Part shown: in pieces, positions 1-6,763 of the stretch
Layout of the letters: every line of letters starts with the position of its first letter
How positions within the stretch are numbered: position 1 is the stretch's first letter
DNA from: Roseiarcus sp043784465
GTDB lineage: Bacteria > Pseudomonadota > Alphaproteobacteria > Rhizobiales > Beijerinckiaceae
Length of the DNA stretch: 11,673 bases
NCBI GenBank assembly: GCA_043784465.1
Contig: JAYVYJ010000247.1
Location: forward strand, 1 to 11,673
Direction of reading: 5' to 3'
Made by a program: the position numbers and the translations under genes
The notes under the pieces: model-generated
The model's database searches: none
The model's input: the letters and a program-made list of their open reading frames with translations, nothing else
What the model was told of the DNA's origin: nothing

Positions 1-481
1 CCGGATAATGGCCCAGGCGCGCGCCTAGGCCCACCGCCACGAGTTCGTCGCGCGCGCGGTCGCGGGCGTCGCGCAGGCCTGCCAGTTCCAGCGGGACCGC
101 GACGTTCTCCAGCGCCGTCATCGTCGGTATCAACTGGAACGACTGGAACACGATGCCGATGCGCCGCCCGCGAAACCGCGCCAGCGAGTCCTCGCTCATC
201 GCATGGATCGGCTGCCCGTCCACGATCACCTCGCCCCGGTCGGGCCGCTCCAGCCCCGCCATCGTCATCAGAAGCGTCGATTTGCCGGAGCCGGACGGGC
301 CGACGAGACCGACCGTCTCGCCCCGGGCGATCTCCAGGCTGACGCCGCGCAAAATATCGACCCGCGCAGCGCCCCTCCCCAGGCTCAACTCGACGTTGCG
401 CAAGGCGACCGCCGGGGACCCCGCCATCCGGGTCGGCGTTTCAGCGTATAGGGTGCTTAGCGAATCGCCGGGAGCGGTCAT
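1..481 (-). CDS. ABC transporter ATP-binding protein, YbbA/LolD (MacB-like) type, C-terminus cut by window edge
   Basis: This is the ATPase subunit of an ABC transporter that would work with a large permease of the YbbP/FtsX-MacB class at the inner membrane. The first 160 residues are visible. Walker A is GPSGSGKST (residues 61-69) and the Q-loop is VFQSFQLIPT with Gln113, followed by the MTALENVAVPLEL stretch typical of lipoprotein-release and MacB-type ATPases. The window ends before the LSGG signature, Walker B and H-loop, so catalytic completeness cannot be judged. The ATG at 481 is the first good start; a second ATG at 427 (MAGSPAV) would remove 18 poorly conserved residues. Neither has a strong Shine-Dalgarno sequence. 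The gene diverges from a tesA-like gene, the same arrangement as E. coli ybbA/tesA, which supports the YbbA assignment. The transported substrate is unknown. Confidence 0.9.
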   Translation of the reverse strand, partial: MTAPGDSLSTLYAETPTRMAGSPAVALRNVELSLGRGAARVDILRGVSLEIARGETVGLVGPSGSGKSTLLMTMAGLERPDRGEVIVDGQPIHAMSEDSLARFRGRRIGIVFQSFQLIPTMTALENVAVPLELAGLRDARDRARDELVAVGLGARLGHYP

Positions 482-482
482 G
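479..482. promoter_or_regulatory. Shared divergent start: overlapping ATG codons in CATG
   Basis: The plus-strand ATG at 480-482 (tesA) and the minus-strand ATG at 481-479 (ABC ATPase) overlap within one CATG palindrome. If both starts are correct, there is no intergenic DNA, and the promoter and ribosome-binding site of each gene lie inside the coding sequence of the other. Later in-frame starts exist for both genes (TTG 516 and ATG 534 for tesA, ATG 427 for the ATPase), so the overlap depends on the start choice. Confidence 0.5.
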
Positions 483-1148
483 TATCATCCGTGGGGTTTT
501 GGGACATATGGGGCCTTGAGGCTCGCCGTCCATATGCTGACGCTCGCAGCGGCGGTCGGAGCAGGCGTCGGCGCAGCGGCGGCCAAGCCGATCAAGCTCA
601 TCGCCTTCGGCGACAGCCTGACCGCCGGATACGGCGTCGCGCCGGGTCAGGCGTTCCCCGACGTGCTGGAGAAAGCCCTTCGCGCGCGCGGCTATGACGT
701 GAAGGTGATCAACGCGGGCGTATCGGGCGAGACGACGGGCGACGGCCTAGCCCGCTTCGACTGGAGCGTGCCGCCCGATACGGGCGCATTGATCGTCGAA
801 CTCGGCGCCAATGACATGCTGCGCGGCCTGCCGGTTGAGAACGCCCGGCGCTCCCTGTCCGCAATACTGCAGAAGGCGACCGCGGCGCATATTCCGACAT
901 TGCTCGCAGGCATGGTGGCGGCGCCCAATCTCGGGCCGGACTACCGTGCGTCGTTTGACCGCATCTTTCCCGATCTGGCGGCCCAGTACGGCGTGGCGCT
1001 CTATCCGTTCTTTCTTGACGGCGTGGCGGCGGACCCCAAGCTCAATCAGCCCGACGGGCTGCATCCCGCGCCCGAGGGGGTCAAGGTGATCGTCCAGCGG
1101 ATGTTGCCGGCGGTGATGACGTTGCTGGACAGGGCCAAGAGCGGCTGA
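480..1148 (+). CDS. tesA: TesA-like SGNH-hydrolase / arylesterase (lysophospholipase L1 family), exported
   Basis: This is a periplasmic SGNH-family esterase/thioesterase. From ATG 480 the protein has 222 residues, close to E. coli TesA (208). Block I is FGDSLTAGYG with nucleophile Ser46, block II has Gly83 (AGVSGET), block III is GAND with Asn111, and block V is DGLHP with Asp192 and His195, so the whole catalytic set is present. The N-terminus is a signal peptide ending in an alanine run before KPIKLIAFGDS. Alternative in-frame starts are TTG 516, which gives a more classical short signal peptide, and ATG 534. ATG 480 is preferred because a GGGAG sequence lies just upstream. The reading frame stays open further upstream to 153, but that part is antisense to the ABC ATPase and is not credible. 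Substrate preference (acyl-CoA, aryl ester or lysophospholipid) cannot be read from sequence. Confidence 0.92.
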   Translation: MYHPWGFGTYGALRLAVHMLTLAAAVGAGVGAAAAKPIKLIAFGDSLTAGYGVAPGQAFPDVLEKALRARGYDVKVINAGVSGETTGDGLARFDWSVPPDTGALIVELGANDMLRGLPVENARRSLSAILQKATAAHIPTLLAGMVAAPNLGPDYRASFDRIFPDLAAQYGVALYPFFLDGVAADPKLNQPDGLHPAPEGVKVIVQRMLPAVMTLLDRAKSG

Positions 1149-1285
1149 TTCGACCCATTCTCGCGGCTGCGCACCGCTCTCAGACCGCCTTCAACGCGAA
1201 AAGTAGCCTGGTGTCGTCCCGGCCTCTCAGCTCGGCGATGGCGCCCGCTTCCGGGGGCTGCTGCGCGCGACAAGGTCACAAGTTC

Positions 1286-1640
1286 TTATGAGTCATGCTC
1301 ATGACCTGGGGGCGGAACCGTCATAATCATACGCGCCGGTTTTACGCTCGCATTTTCGATATTGTGCGCAACGCCGGGGGGGAATGAACACATAAGCGCC
1401 CGGCTTGGCTTCGATGACCCGGCCGCCGACCTCCCGTCTGCATTCGCCCTCCAGCACGTAAAATGGTTTTTCCTGAACGCGATGAACATGAAGCTCTGTC
1501 GAAAATCCCGGCGGCGGCGTCCAATCGAACATCGAGGCGTGCGTGGTGTCTTCGCCGGTCACCAGGAACGTTAGGGGCTTGCCCGCCAGCGTGACTTGAC
1601 CGCCCTCGCCCGGCACTCGAACCAAGGTCCTTGCGCGCAT
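1286..1640 (-). pseudogene. Small cupin-domain protein, broken by a +1 frameshift in a C run
   Basis: This is a single-domain cupin, a metal-binding beta-barrel. Motif 1 is G(X5)HVH(X3)E, seen as GFSTELHVHRVQE. Motif 2, G(X5)PPG(X2)H(X3)N, is split: the first frame reads GAYVFIPP and then goes out of frame as RRCAQYRK, while the next frame continues GVAHNIEN and ends at 1286. The break falls in a run of seven C on the coding strand (plus-strand G run 1376-1382). Removing one C restores a perfect motif 2 and a 117-residue protein; as read, the product is 113 residues and ends at 1299 with a foreign tail. Start: ATG 1640 with GGAGAG at 1650-1645; a TTG at 1652 is also in frame. The gene lies 77 bases downstream of the sensor kinase on the same strand. 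The ligand is unknown. A sequencing error is as likely as a real lesion. Confidence 0.75.
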
Positions 1641-1717
1641 CGTGCTCTCCAAGGTCTCGCGGTGCGCACCGGCGACATGATCCCGCTGCGCGATGAAGTC
1701 GAGACGACCGTCGCAAC

Positions 1718-3220
1718 CTAAGGACCTGGGGATGCCGCCATCAGCGCAAGCTTGCCGGTCAACTCGACCCGCAATCCCGCCGTTTCATAGGCGAATGCGA
1801 TATCGCCGCCCAAGGAGGCCGCTACGCTCTGGCGGGCCAAACGCGTGCCAAACCCGCTGCGCGCCGGGGCCGCCACGATGGGCGGTCCGCCGTCCTCCAC
1901 CCAGGCAAGCGTGAACTCTTCGAGACCGGCGCGCCACGAGACGGACAGCCGGCCGGACAATTGCGAGAGCGCGCCGTATTTAGAGGCGTTGGTGGCGAGT
2001 TCGTGCAGGACCAGCGCGATCGTTGTGGCCGCATTGGCGTTCAGCGCAAGGGCGGGGCCCGATAAATGGAGCTGTTCATGGCCCGGCGCGAGATGGGGAG
2101 ACACAACCGCCAGCACGATGTCCTCAAGCCCGGCCGCTTCTCCCTTCGGACTGTTCTTGACCGCGGGCAGGATCAGTTCGTGGGCGCGCGACAGCGCCAT
2201 CAGCCGGCCCGTCACGACGTCGGACAGCTCTTTTGGGCTTGCGGCGGAGGCAACCGACATCCTGACGATGCCGCACGCCAGCGCAAACAGGTTCTTGACC
2301 CTATGATTCATTTCGAGGAGCAGGAGTTGCCGCTGGTCTTCGGCGCGCTTTCGCGCGGTGATGTCGACGGACGTCCCCACCAGACCGACGACGGTTCCGT
2401 ATTCGTCGCGAAACGCCTGCTTGTGCGACAGCCATACTCTTGGCCCGACCGCGTCGGCCCCGACGATCTCTTCGAGTTCTTCGCTCGCTCCGGCCTCCAT
2501 CAGCCTTTGGTCCGTCGCCATGATATGGCGAGCCTGCTCCTTGTCGTCGAGGAATTCGCCGTCGGTGCGGTTTTCGACATCCGCCCAAGGTTTTCCAATC
2601 AAGTCGAGCGTCGGCCCGTTGGCGATCTGCAAGCGACCTTCGCGGTTTTTTACGTAGACCAGAGCGGGAATCGCAGCGAGGATCGATTGCAGCGTGTTCT
2701 TGGTCTCCCGCGCTTCCGCCTCGCTGCGTTGAAGCCGCTCTTCGGCCTGTTTGCGTTCGTCAATGTCGATGACGACGCCGGGAAAGCGCGCTGGACGTCC
2801 GCAATCGTCGAGATAGCATCGTCCGCTGGCCTGCACCCAGCGATATCCCCCGTCCAGCCGGCGCACCCGGTATTCGGCGGCATAGCGCCCCCCTGTCCGC
2901 ACAACGTCCGCGATCGCGCGCTCCACGCGCGACAGGTCGTCCGCATGAATGGATTTCGTGATTTCGGAGAGGCGCATGCCCTCGCGACATATTTGCGAAT
3001 CAAGGGCGAAAGTGCGGGCGAAGCGCTGATCGGCGACGATGCGGTCCGGCGCGATCTCCCAAACCCATGTGCCCAATATAGCTCCGCTGTCGAGAGCGAG
3101 TTCAACTTGCTCAGCCGGACTCGCCAACAAAACTTGATTTCGCGGCGCTGCGACTTCGTCCCCTGATATGGGCTTAACTCCCGACTTCGCGTGCAAGCCC
3201 CTCGGCGCGCCACGCCTCAA
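1718..3220 (-). CDS. PAS-PAS sensor histidine kinase of the HWE family
   Basis: This is a soluble sensor kinase of about 500 residues with no transmembrane segment or signal peptide, so it should sense a cytoplasmic cue. Two PAS domains are visible: PAS1 at about 38-160, ending VIDIDERKQAEERL, and PAS2 at about 173-292, ending TSVDITARKRAEDQ. They are joined to the kinase by short coiled linkers. The phosphoacceptor box is EMNHRVKN with His306. The N-box is HELATNASKYGAL with Asn411, W440-x-E442 follows in AWVEDGG, and the G-box is GFGTRL at 456-461. The HRVKN box, the His in the N-box and the WxE motif mark the HWE family, common in alphaproteobacteria. No LOV cysteine motif is seen, so light sensing by flavin is not indicated. 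No ATG exists near the N-terminus; TTG 3220 is taken as the start, with TTG 3196 as an alternative. No response regulator is adjacent. Confidence 0.9.
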   Translation of the reverse strand: MRRGAPRGLHAKSGVKPISGDEVAAPRNQVLLASPAEQVELALDSGAILGTWVWEIAPDRIVADQRFARTFALDSQICREGMRLSEITKSIHADDLSRVERAIADVVRTGGRYAAEYRVRRLDGGYRWVQASGRCYLDDCGRPARFPGVVIDIDERKQAEERLQRSEAEARETKNTLQSILAAIPALVYVKNREGRLQIANGPTLDLIGKPWADVENRTDGEFLDDKEQARHIMATDQRLMEAGASEELEEIVGADAVGPRVWLSHKQAFRDEYGTVVGLVGTSVDITARKRAEDQRQLLLLEMNHRVKNLFALACGIVRMSVASAASPKELSDVVTGRLMALSRAHELILPAVKNSPKGEAAGLEDIVLAVVSPHLAPGHEQLHLSGPALALNANAATTIALVLHELATNASKYGALSQLSGRLSVSWRAGLEEFTLAWVEDGGPPIVAAPARSGFGTRLARQSVAASLGGDIAFAYETAGLRVELTGKLALMAASPGP

Positions 3221-3331
3221 GTTTACCCCAACCCCTGCGTAACGCTAGGCGGTTTTTTCACAACCCATCTGTAGGTCGCCCGAAAAGCCGGCGCGCAGGA
3301 GAATGAATTTCCGCGATTTTGATACGTCCGC

Positions 3332-4207
3332 CTACCTCAACCATGTCGCGCGCACCCACCAGTTTGGCTGCGCGTCCCGCAGGCGGCGCGCCGCTCGCGC
3401 CGCGGCATGGCCGTCCCGATATAGGCCAAAACAGGTCGCACCCGAACCCGACATCCGCACGAGCCGCGCGCCGCCCGCGTCCCGCAACGCCGCAAGCGTC
3501 TGGGAAATCGCCGGCGTCAGCCGCGCCGCGCTGGCCTGCATGTCGTTGCGCCCCTTGGCCAGCGCGTCCGCGAAGTCGCCCTCCCATGTCCGGACAAAGG
3601 GCGAGAGGCCGGAAGCCTCGCCCCGCGCCAGCCCGATCCCGGCGAAAACGGCGGGCGTCGGCGAGGCGACGCGGGGATTGACGAGAACGGCGGGCAGCGG
3701 CGCCAAATGCAGCGGCGGAGAGATCTTTTCGCCGATCCCCGTCATCCTGCGCGCGCGGGGGTCGAGGCACACGGGCACGTCGGCCCCGGTCGCCTGCGCC
3801 GCCGACGTCACGCGCGCGTCGTCCCGCCCCAGCCCGTTAAAATCCGCCAGCGCCCGCAGTGCGGCGGCCGCGTCGGACGAACCCCCGCCCAGTCCCGCCG
3901 CCACCGGCAACACCTTGTAGAGCCGGAACCGCCCGAGTTTTAACCCGGCCACGCGCCCAGACAGCGCGCGCGCGGCGCGCAATACGAGATTGTCGTCGTC
4001 GGGCCCCGAAAGCTCCGCCGTGGGTCCGCTCACCTCCAGCGAAAGCGGCTCGCCCGGATCGAAACTCAGGCGATCGCCGACGCCCGCGAAAGCCACGAGG
4101 CTGTCCAGTTCATGACAGCCGTCTTCCCGCCGCCCCAGGATGTGCAGCGTGAGATTGACCTTGGCGGGCGCCCGCCCGACTTGGGTGGGCATACGCCGAT
4201 CCTGCAT
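3332..4207 (-). CDS. ispE: 4-diphosphocytidyl-2-C-methyl-D-erythritol kinase
   Basis: This cytoplasmic GHMP-family kinase phosphorylates the 2-hydroxyl of CDP-methylerythritol with ATP, the fourth step of the MEP pathway to isopentenyl diphosphate. The 291-residue length is normal. The N-terminal motif is APAKVNLTL with catalytic Lys16. The glycine-rich ATP loop is PVAAGLGGGSSDAAAAL (residues 101-117), and catalytic Asp143 sits in GADVP. The C-terminal GHMP motif is MSGSGATCFGLY. One residue is odd: the usual DGYH motif reads DGCH, with Cys31 where E. coli has Tyr25, which stacks on the cytosine ring. The start is ATG 4207, only 3 bases after the stop of the TPR gene upstream, so the two are probably co-transcribed and translationally coupled; ATG 4192 is a possible second start. 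Confidence 0.96.
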   Translation of the reverse strand: MQDRRMPTQVGRAPAKVNLTLHILGRREDGCHELDSLVAFAGVGDRLSFDPGEPLSLEVSGPTAELSGPDDDNLVLRAARALSGRVAGLKLGRFRLYKVLPVAAGLGGGSSDAAAALRALADFNGLGRDDARVTSAAQATGADVPVCLDPRARRMTGIGEKISPPLHLAPLPAVLVNPRVASPTPAVFAGIGLARGEASGLSPFVRTWEGDFADALAKGRNDMQASAARLTPAISQTLAALRDAGGARLVRMSGSGATCFGLYRDGHAAARAARRLRDAQPNWWVRATWLR

Positions 4208-4210
4208 CGC

Positions 4211-5911
4211 TCAGCCGCCGGATTTCACAGGTTCGGGCGAAGCCTCGGGCAGGCCGTCTTTGATCTTCGCCAGAACCTTGGGGAGATCCTCCGGCTCCGG
4301 CCCGAAGTCGCGCGCGTGGTTCCACTGGAAATGCGCTTCCGTCTTGCGCCCGACGCGCCAATAGGCGTCGCCCAGATGATCGTTGACCACGGGATCGCCC
4401 GGCTTCAACTCGACGGCCCGCTCCAGATCGCGCGCGGCTTCCTCATAATGCCCGAGTTTGAAATTGGCCCAACCGAGGCTGTCCACGATGTAGCCGTCGG
4501 TCGGCTTGAGATCGACGGCGCGGCGCAGCATCTTGAACGCCTCGTCGAGGTTGAGGCCCTGGTCAACCCAGGAATAACCCAGATAGTTCAACACCATCGG
4601 CTCGTCGGGGAAGAGCCTGAGCGCCGTCTTGAAGTCCACCTCGGCCTTGGGCCATTGCTTGGTGCGCTCGAAGGCGATGCCGCGAAAATAATAGAGCACC
4701 CAATGCGCCTTGTCGGGCGTGACGAGCTTGGCGATCGCGTGATCGTAGGAATCCGCCGCGCCGGCGAAATCCTTGGCCGAGCGCTGCAACGTGCCCAGCG
4801 CGCTCCACGCATCGGGATCGTCGGGATGCTCGGACACCACCTGCTTCAACAGGCCGAGGCCCTTGTCGGTCTGTTGCAGGCCGTCATATTCGATGGCCGC
4901 CTGAATGGTCGCGCTCTCCGACAGCGGCGAGGTCTTGGGCACCGCGAGATAGGCCTGCACCGCCTCCTGATTGCGCTTGAGATCGGAAAGCAGGTTGGCG
5001 ACGCTGACGGCGGCGAAATCGTGCTCGGGCCGCAGCGCCAGCGCCAGCCGCAGATAAATCAGCGACGCCAGTTCGTCGCCCTGACGGGTGCCTGCGCCGC
5101 CCAAGCCGTAAAGCGCCTCCGCCGCGCCCTCGCGCACATTTCGCACCACCTGCGCCAGCGGGCGCCCGGCCTCGATGTCGGCGAGGGCCGCCGCGGCCAC
5201 CGGATTGTTGGGGCTACGGGCGGTGAAATCGGCATAGAGCTTCTTGGCCCCGGCGATGTCCTTTCGGCTCACGAGAAAGCGCGCATAGGCGTCGACCAGC
5301 CGCAATGTGCCGGGGTCCTTGGCGTAGGCGAGCTTGTAGCGCCGCAGCGCCTCGGAGGGATCGCCAAGGGCCTGGGCGACGAGGGCGCCGTGGTAATCGC
5401 GAAACACCGCGACATTGGGATCGGCGATTCGGTCCAGCGCTTCGAGCGCGTGGCGCAGGTCTCCCGCGCCCGCGTACGCCCAGGCGGTCAGCAGCGCCGA
5501 GGTGACGTCGCGGCCCTTGCCGGCGTCGCCCGCCGCGATCTGCGCACGCGCCGCCGGATATTGCCCATTGGAAAATGCGCGCACGGCGAGAGCGAGCCGC
5601 GCCAGCGCATTGGCGGGGTCGCGGGAGGCCAGTCGGTCGGCCAGCGCATAAGCGCCGCGCGCGTCGCCCGCCGCCATCGCCGCCGCGAAGGCGCGCTCGA
5701 CCAGATCGAGGTTCTGCGGATCCGCGCGCAACGCCTCGCGGTAGTAGAGCGAGGCGGCGGCGGTGTCGCGGTCGGCGCTGGCGATGGTGGCGGAGAGGTA
5801 ATTGCCCGGCTGGCTGGTGGCGATGGGAAAGCCTTCGGCGCCAGGCGTGGACCCGTAGGCTGAGCCCAACAGCAGCGGGGCGGTCAAGAAAGCGTAAACG
5901 ATCTGTCGCAA
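4211..5911 (-). CDS. Exported tetratricopeptide-repeat protein upstream of ispE
   Basis: This 566-residue TPR protein of unknown specific role probably serves as a protein-interaction scaffold in the periplasm or at the envelope. The N-terminus has a signal peptide (MRQIVYAFLTAPLLLGSAYG, cleavage near residue 20). Helix-turn-helix repeats run through the whole chain. The clearest TPR units are at about 404-437, 438-471 (LNYLGYSWVDQG), 474-504 (DSLGWANFKLGHYEEAARDL) and 508-535 (NDHLGDAYWRVG). The start is TTG 5911, supported by the signal peptide and by GAGAG seven bases upstream. An ATG five bases earlier is out of frame and opens only a 10-codon reading frame. A TPR gene next to ispE is an arrangement I recall from alphaproteobacteria, but this shows linkage, not a role in isoprenoid synthesis. 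Confidence 0.88.
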   Translation of the reverse strand: MRQIVYAFLTAPLLLGSAYGSTPGAEGFPIATSQPGNYLSATIASADRDTAAASLYYREALRADPQNLDLVERAFAAAMAAGDARGAYALADRLASRDPANALARLALAVRAFSNGQYPAARAQIAAGDAGKGRDVTSALLTAWAYAGAGDLRHALEALDRIADPNVAVFRDYHGALVAQALGDPSEALRRYKLAYAKDPGTLRLVDAYARFLVSRKDIAGAKKLYADFTARSPNNPVAAAALADIEAGRPLAQVVRNVREGAAEALYGLGGAGTRQGDELASLIYLRLALALRPEHDFAAVSVANLLSDLKRNQEAVQAYLAVPKTSPLSESATIQAAIEYDGLQQTDKGLGLLKQVVSEHPDDPDAWSALGTLQRSAKDFAGAADSYDHAIAKLVTPDKAHWVLYYFRGIAFERTKQWPKAEVDFKTALRLFPDEPMVLNYLGYSWVDQGLNLDEAFKMLRRAVDLKPTDGYIVDSLGWANFKLGHYEEAARDLERAVELKPGDPVVNDHLGDAYWRVGRKTEAHFQWNHARDFGPEPEDLPKVLAKIKDGLPEASPEPVKSGG

Positions 5912-6027
5912 GTCATCGCTCTCTGAAGGAAAGGTCGCGCGTCCTTACCCCGAATCGACGGGCTTGGGAATCTCGCCCGATTCCTCGCCCGATTCCTTCA
6001 GCGCTTCGCGTCGTGTAGCGTCCGGGA
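5912..6027. promoter_or_regulatory. Divergent intergenic region between the TPR-ispE unit and the beta-barrel gene
   Basis: This 116-base gap must hold the promoters of both divergent units. No clear -35/-10 pair is visible. On the plus side it contains a perfect 12-base tandem repeat (CTCGCCCGATTC at 5972-5983 and 5984-5995) preceded by a partly complementary GAATC...GGGC segment at 5952-5963. Confidence 0.4.
5972..5995. repeat. 12-base tandem repeat CTCGCCCGATTC x2
   Basis: Two exact, adjacent copies of CTCGCCCGATTC lie 33-56 bases before the start of the beta-barrel gene. GAATC-GAC-GGGC at 5952-5963 can pair with either GCCC-GATTC copy, giving an imperfect hairpin with a three-base bulge. 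It could be an operator, a leader structure or a chance duplication. Confidence 0.6.
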
Positions 6028-6579
6028 ATGAAAACGCTTCTAGTGCTTCTGGCCGCGCTCGCCAGCCCCGCGCTCGCAGATCCTTGGCCCACCATCCCGC
6101 GCGCGCCCCTGGATCCCTATCCCTCGCCGTCGATCTGGAACGGCGCCTATGTCGGGACGGGCGTCACGTTCGCTGCGACGAAAGGGCGCAAGGGTCAGTT
6201 CGGCGGCGACATGTTCGTGGGATTCGACAGACGATTCGACAATAATTTCGTGATCGGCGTGCGCCTCGACACCGGCTATTCGCCGCTGCCGACGGCTTTG
6301 GGCCGCGACCGGGGGATCGATTTCGCGTTTGGCGAGGCGAAGGTCGGCTATGCATTCGGCCGGGTGACGCCTTACGCCTTCGCGGGCGGCGGGATCGGGC
6401 GCGCGACCGCCTTCTCGTCTCCGCTGCCCGACGCCGCGACCACGCTGAACGGCGCTTTCGGCGCCGGTCCCGCGTTCGGCGTCGGCGTTCTCGGCGCGGG
6501 AGTCGATTACCACGTCACCGACAAACTGACTTTCGGCGTGCAGGCGCGGGTCGTGAACGGCCCGGGCGGCGGTTTTTGA
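6028..6579 (+). CDS. Small outer-membrane beta-barrel-like protein
   Basis: This 183-residue protein has a clear Sec signal peptide (MKTLLVLLAALASPALA, cleavage before DPW). A proline-rich linker (about residues 18-35) follows, and then a Gly- and aromatic-rich region of alternating polar and nonpolar residues ending in a C-terminal Phe, as expected of outer-membrane barrels inserted by the Bam complex. The segments SIWNGAYVGTGVTFA, VGYAFGRVTPYAFAGGGIG and LTFGVQARVV resemble the strands of small alphaproteobacterial surface proteins of the Omp25/Omp31 type, but the protein is shorter than most of those (usually above 200 residues). The mature length of about 166 residues suits an eight-strand barrel. 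The ATG at 6028 has only a weak ribosome-binding site. Ligand and role are unknown. Confidence 0.75.
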   Translation: MKTLLVLLAALASPALADPWPTIPRAPLDPYPSPSIWNGAYVGTGVTFAATKGRKGQFGGDMFVGFDRRFDNNFVIGVRLDTGYSPLPTALGRDRGIDFAFGEAKVGYAFGRVTPYAFAGGGIGRATAFSSPLPDAATTLNGAFGAGPAFGVGVLGAGVDYHVTDKLTFGVQARVVNGPGGGF

Positions 6580-6604
6580 CTTACGACCTCAACGCAAAGT
6601 AACG

Positions 6605-6700
6605 TTTTCGGCGGAAATCTTCGCGCGGTTGATTTACGAAGCTAATATTTTCGATTTTATATTTGTTCTATATTTGGGTATGGCGACCAATACAACGGAA
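6605..6700 (+). promoter_or_regulatory. AT-rich island, probable promoter/regulator region of the downstream orphan gene
   Basis: This stretch is strikingly AT-rich against GC-rich surroundings, especially 6629-6676. It contains two direct copies of TATATTTG (6658-6665 and 6669-6676), whose starts are 11 bases apart, so about one helical turn. TATATT hexamers (6658, 6669) could serve as -10 elements, but no -35 at proper spacing is convincing; TTGATT at 6629-6634 is too far from the first. The island precedes the gene starting at 6764 on the plus strand. Confidence 0.4.
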
Positions 6701-6752
6701 GATAGCTAGCGTGCCGCGTCTCTTGCGCGTGCGACGCTGCGATCCTGAATAC

Positions 6753-6757
6753 GAGGA
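6753..6757 (+). promoter_or_regulatory. Ribosome-binding site GAGGA that fixes the start at 6764
   Basis: GAGGA lies six bases before ATG 6764 but directly abuts the in-frame ATG at 6758. This spacing selects 6764 as the translation start. Confidence 0.7.
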
Positions 6758-6763
6758 ATGACC

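Noticed and set aside
153..479. N-terminal extension of the tesA frame
   Set aside because: Antisense to the conserved Walker A/Q-loop region of the ABC ATPase; the signal peptide places the start at 480 or later.
1244..1255. CCCG-CTTC-CGGG hairpin between tesA and the cupin
   Set aside because: Only a four-base stem and no T tract, so too weak to call a terminator.
2066..3166. 366-codon open frame on the plus strand
   Set aside because: Antisense to the PAS/HWE kinase; no recognisable domain.
3241..3258. T run (GGTTTTTT) that looked like a terminator
   Set aside because: No stable hairpin precedes it on the plus strand, and no plus-strand gene ends there.
4112..5863. 583-codon open frame on the plus strand
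   Set aside because: Fully antisense to the TPR gene, which has a signal peptide and clear repeats. Long antisense frames are expected at this GC content and it shows no family motifs.
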